From Sphingobium sp. 66-54 (GTDB lineage: Bacteria > Pseudomonadota > Alphaproteobacteria > Sphingomonadales > Sphingomonadaceae), in the NCBI GenBank assembly GCA_001899715.1, contig MKWI01000016.1:62001-126000 (forward strand): a stretch of DNA of 64,000 nt, given 5' to 3'. Below the pieces are notes generated by a model. That model made no database searches. It was not told the DNA's origin and worked only from the letters and a program-made list of their open reading frames with translations. Position numbers and translations under genes: made by a program. How positions within the stretch are numbered: position 1 is the stretch's first letter; every line of letters starts with the position of its first letter. Positions 1-9,522 of the stretch are shown piece after piece.

Positions 1-304
1 GCGCTATCTGCCGGAGGACGATCCCGCAACCCGCTTCGCCCATGTCACGGCCGCCAATGCCGGCGAGACCTTGTTCGTGCGCTGTGAACGGCAGACGCTG
101 CGCCGCCTGCCCAAGACGCGGGCGATGATCTTCACCATCGGTGTCGCGCTGGCGCCGCTCGGCACACTTGCGCCCGATCTGGTGCGTCGCCTCGCCGATG
201 CGCTGCCCGCGCTACCGGAGGGCGAACAGCAGCGCCGCCATGTCGTCGGCTACGCCGCGCCACTGCGCGCTTATGCGGATGGCCTGACGAGGCACGCCGC
301 ATGA
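1..304 (+). CDS. Heme-dependent oxidative N-demethylase family protein (DUF3445), C-terminal part
   Basis: The frame is open from base 2 of the window and ends at the TGA at 302-304, so only the last 100 residues are present and the start lies upstream. The stretch RCERQTLRRLPKTRAMIFTI matches the conserved core of DUF3445 proteins, a family that includes heme-dependent oxidative N-demethylases acting on secondary amines. The heme-binding part would be further upstream or within this block; I cannot assign a substrate. The stop codon overlaps an ATG at 301. Confidence 0.65.
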   Translation, partial: RYLPEDDPATRFAHVTAANAGETLFVRCERQTLRRLPKTRAMIFTIGVALAPLGTLAPDLVRRLADALPALPEGEQQRRHVVGYAAPLRAYADGLTRHAA

Positions 305-423
305 TTGCTCCATATTTTCACCAGATGAACAGTGACGGCTTCCCGCCACACGGGGTTTTCATGACCGGCATCCTGATGCACAGCGCATCCCATGCGGTCC
401 ATGGCCGGACCCCGTATCAATGA
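301..423 (+). CDS. Possible 40-residue ORF between the N-demethylase-like gene and bioB (doubtful)
   Basis: An ATG at 301 overlaps the stop of the upstream gene (ATGA) and the frame ends at a TGA at 421-423, just before the bioB start region. The overlaps would suit translational coupling. Against it, third codon positions are much less GC-rich than in the neighbours, no ribosome binding site is evident, and the peptide (begins [10 protein letters not shown]) resembles nothing I know. It may be plain intergenic DNA. Confidence 0.15.
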   Translation: MIAPYFHQMNSDGFPPHGVFMTGILMHSASHAVHGRTPYQ

Positions 424-434
424 AGGATGATCCC

Positions 435-1439
435 GTGACTACAGAAACGCGCACAGACTGGACCCGCGAGGAGATCGCCGCGCTGTTCGATCTGCCGTTC
501 CTGGACCTTGTCTACGAGGCGCAGACCATCCACCGGGCGCACCATCCGCATAATGAGGTGCAGCTTTCCACGCTGCTCTCGATCAAGACCGGCGGCTGCC
601 CGGAGGATTGCGGCTATTGCAACCAGTCCGTCCATGCCGAGACCGGTCTCAAGGCGACCAAGCTGATGGACGTACAGGCCGTGCTCCAGTCCGCCGCGCA
701 GGCCAAGGATCATGGTTCGGGTCGTTTCTGCATGGGGGCGGCGTGGCGCAACCCCAAGGATCGCGATATGCCCGCGCTCATCGAGATGGTGAAGGGCGTG
801 CGCGCCATGGGGCTGGAGACATGCATGACGCTGGGCATGCTGACACCCCATCAGGCGCAGATGCTGGCCGAGGCTGGGCTCGACTATTACAACCATAATA
901 TCGACACCGCGCCGGAGAAATATGCGGAGGTCATCTCGACCCGTACTTTCCAGGACCGCCTCGATACGCTGGACGCGGTGCGGTCGGCTGGCATCAACGT
1001 GTGCTGTGGCGGTATCGTCGGTATGGGCGAGACGCGCAGCGACCGGGTCGGCTTTCTCCATGCGCTTGCGACGCTGCCGGTGCACCCGGAGAGCGTGCCG
1101 ATCAACGCGTTGGTGCCGGTCAAGGGCACGGTGCTGGGCGATATGCTGGCCGACACGCCAATGGCGAAGATCGACGAGATCGAGTTCGTCCGCACGGTCG
1201 CGGTGGCGCGCATCGTCATGCCCGCTTCGATGGTACGCCTCTCCGCTGGCCGCGAGAGCATGAGCGAGACGTGTCAGGCGCTGTGCTTCATGGCTGGCGC
1301 CAACAGCATCTTCACCGGCGACAAGCTGCTCACTACGCCCAATGCGGGCGACGACAAGGACAGTGCGCTACTCGCCAAGCTCGGCATCGCCGCCATGCAG
1401 GCCGCGCCGCACAGTCATCTGGAGGAAGCGGCGGAGTGA
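435..1439 (+). CDS. bioB: Biotin synthase
   Basis: Radical-SAM enzyme that inserts sulfur into dethiobiotin in the last step of biotin synthesis. The cluster motif CPEDCGYC supplies the three cysteines for the [4Fe-4S] cluster near residues 55-62, and later cysteines in RFCMGAAWR and [12 protein letters not shown] plus the Arg of SAGRE fit the [2Fe-2S] cluster that donates sulfur. About 334 residues, normal for the family. I place the start at GTG 435 because AAGGA lies seven bases before it; an in-frame ATG at 420 would add five residues (MKDDP) but has no good ribosome site. No other biotin gene is beside it. Confidence 0.95.
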   Translation: MTTETRTDWTREEIAALFDLPFLDLVYEAQTIHRAHHPHNEVQLSTLLSIKTGGCPEDCGYCNQSVHAETGLKATKLMDVQAVLQSAAQAKDHGSGRFCMGAAWRNPKDRDMPALIEMVKGVRAMGLETCMTLGMLTPHQAQMLAEAGLDYYNHNIDTAPEKYAEVISTRTFQDRLDTLDAVRSAGINVCCGGIVGMGETRSDRVGFLHALATLPVHPESVPINALVPVKGTVLGDMLADTPMAKIDEIEFVRTVAVARIVMPASMVRLSAGRESMSETCQALCFMAGANSIFTGDKLLTTPNAGDDKDSALLAKLGIAAMQAAPHSHLEEAAE

Positions 1440-1772
1440 GCGTTGCCATGGCAGGGGGCTGCGGCCTCCTGTCGTCTCGCCGGGACGCGCCTTTCCCGTA
1501 CTGTCTTGCTGAACTCGTTTCAGCATCTGCCCCGCTGTAACGACCCGGTTGGCGGCTGAGGATGACGCCAAGCTAGGCCAGAGCCCCACGCGAGGCGGCT
1601 GGATGCCATGTCTATCCCGAACCTCCGTCGCTAGCCGGGTCTGCCGCCCCGCCGACATCGTGCTCCTGCACAAGGATTCCCGGCGGGCCGCTCCATGCCT
1701 CCCACGTGGGGGGTGTTCACAACGTGCCCCCAATTCCCTACAGCGTCCGCAAGTCCATAAGGAGGGGGTGCA
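1440..1772. other. Intergenic region bioB-MFS with degenerate repeats
   Basis: No convincing gene in these 333 bases. They hold a small hairpin element, GCTGAA-CTCGT-TTCAGC at 1508-1524, of a kind common in sphingomonad intergenic DNA, and a partial copy of the GTGCTCCTGC repeat at 1660-1676. The last bases carry the strong ribosome site AAGGAGGGGG of the transporter gene. Confidence 0.5.
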
Positions 1773-3386
1773 ATGGCGGCAGATGGCGTATCGGTCACGA
1801 ATGGCGATGCGGACAAACAGTCGATCCCGCTGGTGATCGGCGCATCGTCGGCCGGTACACTGTTCGAATGGTATGATTTCTTCATCTATGGAACGCTTGC
1901 GGCCAGCGGCATCATCGGCCGAACCTTCTTTCCAGCCGGCAGCGAGACGCTGCAAACCCTGCTCGCCTGGGCCGGTTTCGCGGTCGGTTTCGGCTTCCGG
2001 CCGCTGGGTGCCATCATATTCGGCTATCTGGGCGATCGGTTGGGGCGCAAATATACCTTCCTCATCACCATCACGTTGATGGGCATCGCCACGGCGGGCG
2101 TGGGCATGGTCCCCTCCGCCGAGACGATCGGCCTTGCCGCGCCGCTCCTCATCATCCTGCTGCGCATCTGCCAGGGACTTGCGCTTGGCGGCGAATATGG
2201 CGGCGCGGCCGTCTACGTCGCCGAGCATGCACCGGACGGCCGGTCCGGCTTTTATACCAGCTTCATTCAGGCATCAGTTTCGGGCGGCTTCGTGCTCTCA
2301 TTGTTCGTTGTGCTCGGCGTCAAGAGTGGCATGACCGCGCAGGCATGGGAATCGTGGGGCTGGCGCATCCCCTTCATCCTTTCCATCATCCTGCTCGCGG
2401 TCTCGGTGTGGATGCGCCTGCAACTGCGCGAGAGCCCGGTGTTCGAGAAGATGCGCGCGCGGGGCGAGATGGCGCGCAATCCCTTCATCGAGAGCTTCAC
2501 CTATCCCGGCAACAAGCGACGGTTGTTCGTCGCGTTGTTCGGCGTCGCGGCGGGGCTGACCGTCATCTGGTACACGGCGATGTTCTCCGTGCTCTCCTTC
2601 CTGCAAGGGCCGCTGAAGGTGGAGTCGACCACCGCGCAGATCGTCGTCGCGGCGGCCGCGCTGGTCGGCTCGGTCTGGTTCATCCTGTTCGGCCATCTGT
2701 CGGACAAGTGGGGACGCCGGCGGATTATCGGCATCGGTTATGCGCTTACCTTGGTGCTGATGATGCCGATCTTCTGGCTGATCGGCTCGCAGGCCAATCC
2801 CGGCCTTGCGCAGACCGCCGAGCGCGCGCCTATCGTGGTGAGCGGCACGGGCTGCCATTATGATCCCTTCTCCAGCAAGCAGGCCACACCCTGCGGCCGC
2901 GTGCTGGATCAGCTCACCGCCAAGGGGCTGCCTTATACCATCGCGCCGGGCGAGGGGCTGCGCGTTACCATCGGAGGTGCAGCGGTGGCCGATCCGCAGG
3001 GCGAGGCGCTGGAGCAGGCCATCGTCGCAGCCGGCTACAATCTCACGCCGCAGACGCCCCCGATGCGTAACCTCCTTGTCGTATTCCTCGGCGTGGTGGC
3101 GCTCAGTTTTCTCTCGGGCATGACCTACGGGCCGGTCGCCGCGCTGCTGAGCGAGATGTTCCCGCCCGCGGTGCGCTACAGCTCGCTTTCCATCCCCTAT
3201 CATATCGGCACCGGCTATTTCGGGGGTTTCCTGCCGTTCATCGCCAGCTACATCGTGGCGAAGACGGGCGACCCCTATGCAGGTCTCTGGTATACGCTGG
3301 CGGTCGTCGCCATCGCGCTGGCGGCCATCCTGTGGGGCGCGGGCCGCTCGTGGGAGAAGGATCAGGCGGTCCCCCAACCGGACTGA
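1773..3386 (+). CDS. MFS transporter, metabolite:H+ symporter (MHS) family
   Basis: Inner-membrane proton symporter of 537 residues. The first helix motif GTLFEWYDFFIYG and the loop GDRLGRK are typical of the MHS group, which carries organic acids, betaines and shikimate-like compounds. Unlike the usual ~430-residue members it has an extra hydrophilic block at about residues 345-430, with two cysteines (GTGCHYDPF, ATPCGRV), before the last helices. The start is set by AAGGAGGGGG just upstream. It stands alone between bioB and alr, so the substrate is unknown. Confidence 0.85.
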   Translation: MAADGVSVTNGDADKQSIPLVIGASSAGTLFEWYDFFIYGTLAASGIIGRTFFPAGSETLQTLLAWAGFAVGFGFRPLGAIIFGYLGDRLGRKYTFLITITLMGIATAGVGMVPSAETIGLAAPLLIILLRICQGLALGGEYGGAAVYVAEHAPDGRSGFYTSFIQASVSGGFVLSLFVVLGVKSGMTAQAWESWGWRIPFILSIILLAVSVWMRLQLRESPVFEKMRARGEMARNPFIESFTYPGNKRRLFVALFGVAAGLTVIWYTAMFSVLSFLQGPLKVESTTAQIVVAAAALVGSVWFILFGHLSDKWGRRRIIGIGYALTLVLMMPIFWLIGSQANPGLAQTAERAPIVVSGTGCHYDPFSSKQATPCGRVLDQLTAKGLPYTIAPGEGLRVTIGGAAVADPQGEALEQAIVAAGYNLTPQTPPMRNLLVVFLGVVALSFLSGMTYGPVAALLSEMFPPAVRYSSLSIPYHIGTGYFGGFLPFIASYIVAKTGDPYAGLWYTLAVVAIALAAILWGAGRSWEKDQAVPQPD

Positions 3387-3456
3387 AGCGCCTTGCGACC
3401 AGCGGCGTTGGCAAGCTGTTCCACTGCGGTGCAAAATGCACTAACGCCGCCGGGAT

Positions 3457-4503
3457 ATGGTCAAGCTCCCGTCCGCGCCGCTGGCGCTCCATCTCGATAG
3501 CGCCGCGCTCAAGGCCAACTGGCAATGGCTTGCCGGGCGGAACGGCACCGCGCGCTGCGGGGCGGCGGTCAAGGCCAACGGCTATGGGCTGGGCGCCGTC
3601 GAGGTCGCCAGGCATCTGCTGGCCGCTGGCTGCCGCGACTTCTTCGTCGCGACCTGGGCGGAGGCGGCCGAGTTGTTGCCGCATCTGCACGGCGCCGCTT
3701 TATCGGTCCTGCACGGAGTGCGGCCGGAGGACATGGCCTTCGCGCTCGCCAGCGGCGCCCGGCCGGTGCTCAATTCGCCCGAGCAGATCGCACGTTGGAG
3801 GGAGGCTGATGGCGGCTCCTGCGACGTGATGGTCGATACCGGCATGAACCGCCTCGGCCTCTCCACTCGCGACGTGCGGCCGGACCTGCTCGCCGGCTTG
3901 CGGATCGAGACCCTGATGAGCCATCTCGCCTGTGCGGATGAGGATCATCCCCTCAACAGCGAACAATTGCGCCGCTTCCGGCAGGCAGCCGCCGGCGTCG
4001 GGGCCAAAACCCTCAGCCTCGCTAACAGCGCGGGCATCCTGCTGGGCGAGAAGTTCGCTTTCGGTCTTACCCGGCCGGGGCTGGCCCTCTACGGCGGCAT
4101 TCCCCGTGGGGACGGGGCAGGACATATCCGGCAGGTCGTGCATCCGCGCGCGCAGGTGCTGCAACGTCGCTTCATCCGCCCCGGCCAGTCGGTGGGTTAC
4201 GGCGCCACTTATGTAGCCGAGCGCCGCCGCGAGATCGCCATCCTCAATGTCGGCTATGCGGACGGCTATTTGCGTGGCTTCTCCGGCACTGGCGCCGCCC
4301 TGCACGAAGGTGCGCACTTACCCGTGCTCGGCCGCGTCTCGATGGATCTGCTCGCTATCGACGTCAGTACCGCGCCGGAGGTTGGCGAGGGCGATTGGCT
4401 CGATCTGGAGTTCGATCTCCCCAAGGCTGCCGCGCAGGCCGGCCTCTCGCAATATGAATTGCTGACCACGCTCGGCCGCCGCTACGCCCGCATCTGGCGC
4501 TGA
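3457..4503 (+). CDS. alr: Alanine racemase
   Basis: PLP enzyme that interconverts L- and D-alanine for peptidoglycan. The PLP lysine is K39 in AAVKANGYGLG and the opposite catalytic tyrosine lies in VGYGATYVAE; MVDTGMNRLGL and the C-terminal GRVSMDLLAID are also family blocks. At 348 residues it is at the short end of the usual range (350-380). No other cell-wall gene is next to it. A large palindromic repeat lies downstream between this gene and the convergent phaA. Confidence 0.93.
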   Translation: MVKLPSAPLALHLDSAALKANWQWLAGRNGTARCGAAVKANGYGLGAVEVARHLLAAGCRDFFVATWAEAAELLPHLHGAALSVLHGVRPEDMAFALASGARPVLNSPEQIARWREADGGSCDVMVDTGMNRLGLSTRDVRPDLLAGLRIETLMSHLACADEDHPLNSEQLRRFRQAAAGVGAKTLSLANSAGILLGEKFAFGLTRPGLALYGGIPRGDGAGHIRQVVHPRAQVLQRRFIRPGQSVGYGATYVAERRREIAILNVGYADGYLRGFSGTGAALHEGAHLPVLGRVSMDLLAIDVSTAPEVGEGDWLDLEFDLPKAAAQAGLSQYELLTTLGRRYARIWR

Positions 4504-4586
4504 AGAACGCCGTTATTTGGAGGTTAGGGGGGAGGAGCCCCATCCACCAAGGCCGTGTCGGGCCCGGATTTCGAGTGAAGCTGGCA

Positions 4587-4668
4587 GTGCTCCTGCGAAG
4601 GTAGGAGTCCAAGGCTCAACCAATGTGCCTTGCCGTCTTGTGCTCCTGCCTTTGCAGGAGCACAAGAC
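4587..4668. repeat. GTGCTCCTGC palindromic repeat pair (BIME-like) between convergent alr and phaA
   Basis: The left hairpin (from 4587) has GTGCTCCTGC followed by its imperfect complement. The right unit is a perfect 15-bp palindrome: GTCTTGTGCTCCTGC at 4635-4649 and its complement at 4654-4668 around a 4-base loop. Placed between two convergent genes, the right unit could also end transcription from both sides. Same family as the copies near 7.8, 9.6, 36.6, 45.5, 50.6, 53.6, 57.2 and 61.2 kb. Confidence 0.8.
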
Positions 4669-4741
4669 GATGTGCATGTCAGAAACCTCGCGCGCGCCTG
4701 AGCGCGTTCACCGCACCGTCTCGGCCGCTAACCGTTCCCGC

Positions 4742-5914
4742 TCAGCGCTCCACGCACACTGCAATTCCCATGCCGCCGCCGATGCACAAGGTCGCGAGGC
4801 CCTTCTTCGCGTCGCGCCGGCCCATTTCGTGGAGCAGCGTGGTGAGGATGCGCGCGCCCGAAGCGCCGATGGGGTGGCCGATGGCAATGGCGCCGCCGTT
4901 CACATTCACGATCTCCGGGTTCCAGCCCATATCCTTGCCGACCGCGAGAGCCTGCGCGGCAAAAGCCTCGTTGGCCTCGATGAGGTCGAGATCGCCGACC
5001 GTCCAGCCCGCTTTCTCCAGCGCGCGGCGGCTCGCCGGTACGGGGCCGATGCCCATGATCGACGGATCGACGCCGCAGGTCGCCCAGCTCGCGACCCGCG
5101 CCAGCACCGGTGCGCCACGCCTGGCCGCCTCATCGGCGCTCATCAGCACCAGCGCCGCCGCGCCATCGTTGAGGCCGCTGGCGTTGCCCGCCGTCACCGT
5201 GCCGTCCTTCTTGAACGCCGGTCGCAAGCTGGCCATCGCCTCGACGGTGGCGCCGGCGCGGATATATTCGTCCGCGTCGACGACGGTGTCGCCCTTGCGA
5301 CCCTTGACCGTCACCGGCGCGATCTCATCGGCGAACCGGCCCGCCGCGCGCGCCGCCTCGGCCTTGTTCTGACTGGCGGCGGCGAAAACGTCCTGCTCCT
5401 CGCGGGTGATCTGGTAGCGTTCGGCCAGATTCTCGGCAGTGATGCCCATGTGGTAATTATTGAACGCGTCGGTCAGGCCATCGTTCACCATCGTATCGAT
5501 CAGGGTGAGGTTGCCCATCTTGGTGCCCGGCCGCAGCAGTTGCGCGTGCGGGGAGAGCGACATGCTCTCCTGACCGCCGGCCACCATGATCGTCGCGTCG
5601 CCGGTCTTGATCGCCTGCGCGGCCAGCGCCACCGCACGCAGGCCCGATCCGCAGACCTGGTTGATGGTCACGGCGGTGCGGTCGCTGGGGATGCCGGCAT
5701 TGACTGCAGCCTGCCGCGCCGGGTTCTGGCCCTGCGCAGCGGTCAACACCTGGCCCAGGATCACTTCGGAAACCTCGTCCGGCGCCACGCCCGCTTTCTC
5801 CAGCGCGGCGAGGATGGCGATACGCCCCAGTTCATGCGCGGGCGTGGTCGCGAACGCACCGAGAAAGCTGCCGACGGCGGTGCGCTGGGCGGAAGTGATG
5901 ACGATATCGGTCAT
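4742..5914 (-). CDS. phaA: Acetyl-CoA C-acetyltransferase (beta-ketothiolase)
   Basis: Thiolase of 390 residues that condenses two acetyl-CoA to acetoacetyl-CoA or runs in reverse. The nucleophile is C88 in [11 protein letters not shown]; the C-terminal blocks [16 protein letters not shown] and CIGGGMG provide the catalytic His and second Cys. I take the ATG at 5914 ([15 protein letters not shown]), where thiolases normally begin, although the frame stays open 13 codons further upstream. The gene lies beside a PhaC-like gene and phaR, which suggests a role in polyhydroxybutyrate synthesis, but the protein itself fits any biosynthetic thiolase. Confidence 0.9.
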   Translation of the reverse strand: MTDIVITSAQRTAVGSFLGAFATTPAHELGRIAILAALEKAGVAPDEVSEVILGQVLTAAQGQNPARQAAVNAGIPSDRTAVTINQVCGSGLRAVALAAQAIKTGDATIMVAGGQESMSLSPHAQLLRPGTKMGNLTLIDTMVNDGLTDAFNNYHMGITAENLAERYQITREEQDVFAAASQNKAEAARAAGRFADEIAPVTVKGRKGDTVVDADEYIRAGATVEAMASLRPAFKKDGTVTAGNASGLNDGAAALVLMSADEAARRGAPVLARVASWATCGVDPSIMGIGPVPASRRALEKAGWTVGDLDLIEANEAFAAQALAVGKDMGWNPEIVNVNGGAIAIGHPIGASGARILTTLLHEMGRRDAKKGLATLCIGGGMGIAVCVER

Positions 5915-5996
5915 AGGAAGACATGTCCCCTTGGTGAAGGCGGTGGCCGTCAAGCGGTCGGCGCGCCGTAATGATCGGTCTCTCCGGCGTCTAGCA

Positions 5997-7052
5997 TCAG
6001 CCGCCGGTGCGTAAAAGCCAATCGCTCAGCCCTCTCCACAGCCCGTCCTCGGCGCGGCTGCCGATCATCATGCCGACATGCCCCAGCGCCAAATCCATCC
6101 GCTCTCGCGCAGGCGGAGCGACGGCGGCCGGAACGATCCTGTCGCTGGTCGAGGCGATGGCGAGCGTAGGGCAGGTGAGCGCTGCCGGGTCCACGCGCGT
6201 TCCCAGAATCGACCATTGGCCGCTGCCCGTCATATTGCGCGCGTAGCAGCGCTGTGCAAGGTCGCGGCCGCTTTCCAGCGTCAGCGGCGCGCCCTCATTG
6301 GCCCAATCTTCCACCGCGATGAAGCCGTGATAGGCGGGCGTGTCGGCCTCCATCTCGCCGAAGCGCGCATATTTGGCGATGGTGCGGGCCGGGTCGAGCG
6401 CCCAGAAGCCGGTCTGGAACACCTCCATCGGCACCAGCCCCAGTGCGGTGCAGCCCGGCTCGGCCTGCTGCCATATCGTCGCGACCTGCTCCCGCAATGC
6501 TGCGTCATAATGCGAAAAATCCCATGGCGCGGCGATTGTCGCGACGCCCTGCACCGGCCGTCCCAACGCCGCGAGGCGCGCTGCCGCGCCGATGGCGAGC
6601 GTGCCGCCCAGGCAATAGCCGACCAGGATCGGCGGCCGTTCGAACCTGGCGAGCAGCGGCAGCAGGAGCCGCTCGACATGATCGGCGAGGTCGCTCCGCG
6701 CGTCGTCTCCGGTCGGCGCGCCCCAATCGACCACATAGGCGTCATGATTATTGCGCAGCAAAAAGCGCAGCAAAGATCGGTCTTCAGTCAGGTCGAGGAT
6801 GCGCGGCGGATTGATGAGTGAGGGGATGAGGACCACCGGTGCACGCTCTTCGGCGCCCGGCTTCCCAGTATCTTGTGCGGTGCCGTTTCGCGTGAGCAAA
6901 GCGGCTCGTCCGGCGCGTACGGCGACTCGTGGTGGAGCGGGGTCGGTGGGCCGGGAGGCAAGCTGGTAGCAGCGCAATCCGGCGAAAGCGCGTCGCCGAA
7001 AATCGCTGTCTTGTGCCGTTTCGGACCACAAAATGGAAAGAAACAGCGGCAA
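5997..7052 (-). CDS. phaC: Short PhaC-like polyhydroxyalkanoate synthase / alpha-beta hydrolase
   Basis: About 351 residues of PhaC-type alpha/beta hydrolase. [19 protein letters not shown] and the lipase-like box GYCLGGT with a Cys nucleophile are the PHA-synthase signatures; SDRIVP and LGHVGMM give the Asp and His. Class I synthases are near 570-600 residues; this length is nearer to class III PhaC, which needs PhaE, and no phaE is seen. The start is uncertain: I chose TTG 7052 (MPLFLSIL). The frame stays open to 7199, but that would run into the divergent phaR. Transcribed toward phaA and away from phaR. Confidence 0.75.
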   Translation of the reverse strand: MPLFLSILWSETAQDSDFRRRAFAGLRCYQLASRPTDPAPPRVAVRAGRAALLTRNGTAQDTGKPGAEERAPVVLIPSLINPPRILDLTEDRSLLRFLLRNNHDAYVVDWGAPTGDDARSDLADHVERLLLPLLARFERPPILVGYCLGGTLAIGAAARLAALGRPVQGVATIAAPWDFSHYDAALREQVATIWQQAEPGCTALGLVPMEVFQTGFWALDPARTIAKYARFGEMEADTPAYHGFIAVEDWANEGAPLTLESGRDLAQRCYARNMTGSGQWSILGTRVDPAALTCPTLAIASTSDRIVPAAVAPPARERMDLALGHVGMMIGSRAEDGLWRGLSDWLLRTGG

Positions 7053-7140
7053 CGGCCGTGGCCCATGTTGCGACGCGGAAAGAGTCGATGTTATGCTGCG
7101 GCCCACGGGTGCAACAGACGTTGGGGGAGGAGCAGAGCAC

Positions 7141-7704
7141 ATGGCGCGGTCTAAGTCGGGTGGCGAGTCGGGAACCATCGTAATCAAGAAATATGCCAAC
7201 CGGCGACTCTATGACACCGAAACGTCGAGCTACATCACGCTGGAGCTGCTCTCGCAAATGACGCGCGAGGGGCGCGATTTCGTCGTGGTCGACGCCAAGT
7301 CGGGCGAGGACATCACCCACAGCGTGCTCACTCAGATCATCATGGAGGAGGAGCAGCGCGGCGAGAACATGCTGCCGGTCAATTTCCTCCGCCAGCTCAT
7401 CTCACTCTATGGCGACTCCATGCAGTCGATGGTGCCGCAATATCTCGAAGCCAGCATGGAAGCGTTTCGCAAGAACCAGCAGCAGTTTCAGGAGGCGATG
7501 CAGGGCGCCTTCACCGGCGGTCCCTTCGCGGATATCGCCAAGCGCAACATGGAGATGCTGAGCGCTGCCGCGAGCGCATTCAAGCCCGCTACCCCGGCCA
7601 AGCCGGCCGCCGCAGACAAGGCTGAAGCCGCTGCCGACGAGGTCGCCGAGCTGAAGGCCCAGCTCGCCGCGCTCACCGCCAAGATCGACAAGCTGGGCGG
7701 CTGA
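7141..7704 (+). CDS. phaR: Polyhydroxyalkanoate synthesis repressor PhaR
   Basis: DNA- and PHB-binding repressor of phasin and PHA genes, 187 residues. The N-terminal PHB/PHA accumulation regulator domain is clear: VIKKYANRRLYDTETSSYIT, followed by HSVLTQIIMEEE and LPVNFLRQLISLYG. The C-terminus is Ala/Lys-rich with a probable coiled coil (ADEVAELKAQLAALTAKIDKL). I take ATG 7141 because GGGGGAGGAG lies just before it; an open frame from 7033 adds an unlikely leader. It is divergent from phaC, so the ~90 bp between them probably carry both promoters and a PhaR site. Confidence 0.92.
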   Translation: MARSKSGGESGTIVIKKYANRRLYDTETSSYITLELLSQMTREGRDFVVVDAKSGEDITHSVLTQIIMEEEQRGENMLPVNFLRQLISLYGDSMQSMVPQYLEASMEAFRKNQQQFQEAMQGAFTGGPFADIAKRNMEMLSAAASAFKPATPAKPAAADKAEAAADEVAELKAQLAALTAKIDKLGG

Positions 7705-7831
7705 GGGGCGCAACGGGAGGGGCGCCTCCAGAGCTGACCTCGATCGCAAACATCTCCGTTCGTGTAGAGCGAAGTCGAAATAGCATCGGCGCCGTGCGCG
7801 GCGGATGCGCGATACCAACAAACAAAGCGTT

Positions 7832-7855
7832 GTGCTCCTACCTTCGCAGGAGCAC
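7832..7855. repeat. Single GTGCTCCTGC palindromic repeat unit
   Basis: One hairpin, GTGCTCCT followed by ACCTTCGC and then AGGAGCAC, in the 279-base gap between phaR and proS. It is a single unit of the family found elsewhere as inverted pairs. Confidence 0.75.
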
Positions 7856-7983
7856 CGCCAAGAGAGAGCGCACACGCCATACACGAAACCAGCAGGCCCT
7901 TCTCCGGCAGCAACAGCGCTTCCCCCCACGCCCAACCGCCGCTAAGGCAAGCGCACGTCGGCACCGATAGACTTCAGAGGCTC

Positions 7984-9522
7984 ATGAGCACCCCCACGAT
8001 CAAGCACGCCCTTCCCGTCACCCGCGCGCAGGATTTCGCCGCCTGGTATCAGGCCGTCGTCAGCGAGGCCGATCTTGCCGAGGAGAGCGGCGTGCGCGGC
8101 TGCATGGTCATCCGGCCGTGGGGCTACGGCATCTGGGAGCGGATCCAGAAGCTGATGGACGCGCGCATCAAGGCGGCGGGCGTCGAGAATTGCTACTTCC
8201 CGCTGTTCATCCCCCTATCCTTCTTCGAGAAGGAGGCCGATCATGTCGACGGCTTCGCCAAGGAGATGGCGGTCGTTACCCATCACCGCCTGCGCGGTAT
8301 CGACGGCAAGCTGGTGCCGGACCCGGACTCGAAGCTGGAGGAACCGTTGGTCGTGCGTCCCACCTCGGAGACGGTGATCGGCCAGGCGATGGCGCGCTGG
8401 GTGCAGAGCTGGCGCGACCTGCCATTGCTTACCAACCAGTGGGCCAATGTCGTGCGCTGGGAGATGCGCACCCGCATGTTCTTGCGCACCAGCGAGTTCC
8501 TCTGGCAGGAGGGGCACACCGCCCACGCCGACGAGGCGGACGCGCGCGCCGAGACGATGCGTGCGCTGGAGATGTATCGCGATTTCGCCGAGACCGAACT
8601 GGCCATGCCGGTCGTCGCCGGCGAGAAACCGGAGAATGAGCGCTTCCCCGGCGCCGTCGCCACTTATTCGATCGAGGCGATGATGCAGGACGGCAAGGCG
8701 CTGCAAGCCGGCACCTCGCATTATCTCGGCACCGGCTTCGCCGAAGCGGCCGGCATCCGGTATCAAGATCAGGAGGGCGGCCAGCAGTTCGCCCACACCA
8801 CCAGTTGGGGCGTCTCCACCCGCCTGATCGGCGGCGTCATCATGGTCCATGGCGATGATGACGGCCTGCGCTGCCCGCCGATGATCGCGCCGCATCAGGT
8901 CGTCATCGTGCCCATGCTGCGCGACACGCCGGAAGACGAGGCGGTCCTCGCTTATTGCGCGGATCTGGCCAGGGCGCTGGGCGGCGTGGATGCGTTTCAC
9001 GAGCCGCTGCGCGTGCTGTTTGATCGCAAGCCGATCAAGGCCGCGCCCAAGCGCTGGGGCTGGGTCAAGAAGGGCGCGCCCGTCATTGTCGAGGTTGGCG
9101 GGCGTGATGTCGCGGGCGGCAATGTCTCCGTGCTGCGCCGTGACCGGCTCTATAACGAGGCTGGCAAGCTGGCGAGCGAGGTGATGTCGCGCGACGCCTT
9201 CGTCGCCGGCGTGGCGGAGATGCTGCGCGGTGTCCAGGCCACGCTGCACGAGCAGGCCACAGCGCGTCTCGCCGCAAATATCCGCCGCGATGTGACCGAT
9301 AGGTCCGCGCTTGCCGCTGCCTTCGTGGGCGATAAGCCCGGCTGGGTCGAGGTCGAATGGGCCAAACCCACCGGCCCGGCGCTCGACGCGGTGGTGGAGT
9401 GGCTCAAGAGCCACAAGCTCACCCTGCGCAACGTACCGCTCGATGCCGCGCCGGCCAGCGGCATCTGCGTGTTCACCGGCGAGCCGGCGGTCGAGCGCGT
9501 GCTGGTCGGCCGGAGCTACTAG
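7984..9522 (+). CDS. proS: Prolyl-tRNA synthetase, archaeal/eukaryotic (ProS3) type
   Basis: Class II synthetase that charges tRNA-Pro, 512 residues. It begins KHALPVTRAQDFAAWYQ and has RGCMVIRPWGYGIWE, motif 2-like VRWEMRTRMFLRTSEFLWQEGHTAH and the core RPTSETVI. This is the archaeal/eukaryotic architecture, with no bacterial INS editing domain and a C-terminal extension that ends in Tyr (VLVGRSY). Bacterial-type ProS are ~570 residues with the insert or ~440 without. The replacement is known in some bacteria. Essential gene unless a second proS exists outside the window. Confidence 0.92.
   Translation: MSTPTIKHALPVTRAQDFAAWYQAVVSEADLAEESGVRGCMVIRPWGYGIWERIQKLMDARIKAAGVENCYFPLFIPLSFFEKEADHVDGFAKEMAVVTHHRLRGIDGKLVPDPDSKLEEPLVVRPTSETVIGQAMARWVQSWRDLPLLTNQWANVVRWEMRTRMFLRTSEFLWQEGHTAHADEADARAETMRALEMYRDFAETELAMPVVAGEKPENERFPGAVATYSIEAMMQDGKALQAGTSHYLGTGFAEAAGIRYQDQEGGQQFAHTTSWGVSTRLIGGVIMVHGDDDGLRCPPMIAPHQVVIVPMLRDTPEDEAVLAYCADLARALGGVDAFHEPLRVLFDRKPIKAAPKRWGWVKKGAPVIVEVGGRDVAGGNVSVLRRDRLYNEAGKLASEVMSRDAFVAGVAEMLRGVQATLHEQATARLAANIRRDVTDRSALAAAFVGDKPGWVEVEWAKPTGPALDAVVEWLKSHKLTLRNVPLDAAPASGICVFTGEPAVERVLVGRSY

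Noticed and set aside
4517..5971. Plus-strand frame opposite phaA
   Set aside because: Begins in the repeat region, antisense to a complete thiolase, and has no family motif.
7832..7855. Repeat hairpins considered as CRISPR or attenuator units
   Set aside because: Copies are kilobases apart, paired as inverted hairpins and without spacers or cas genes.
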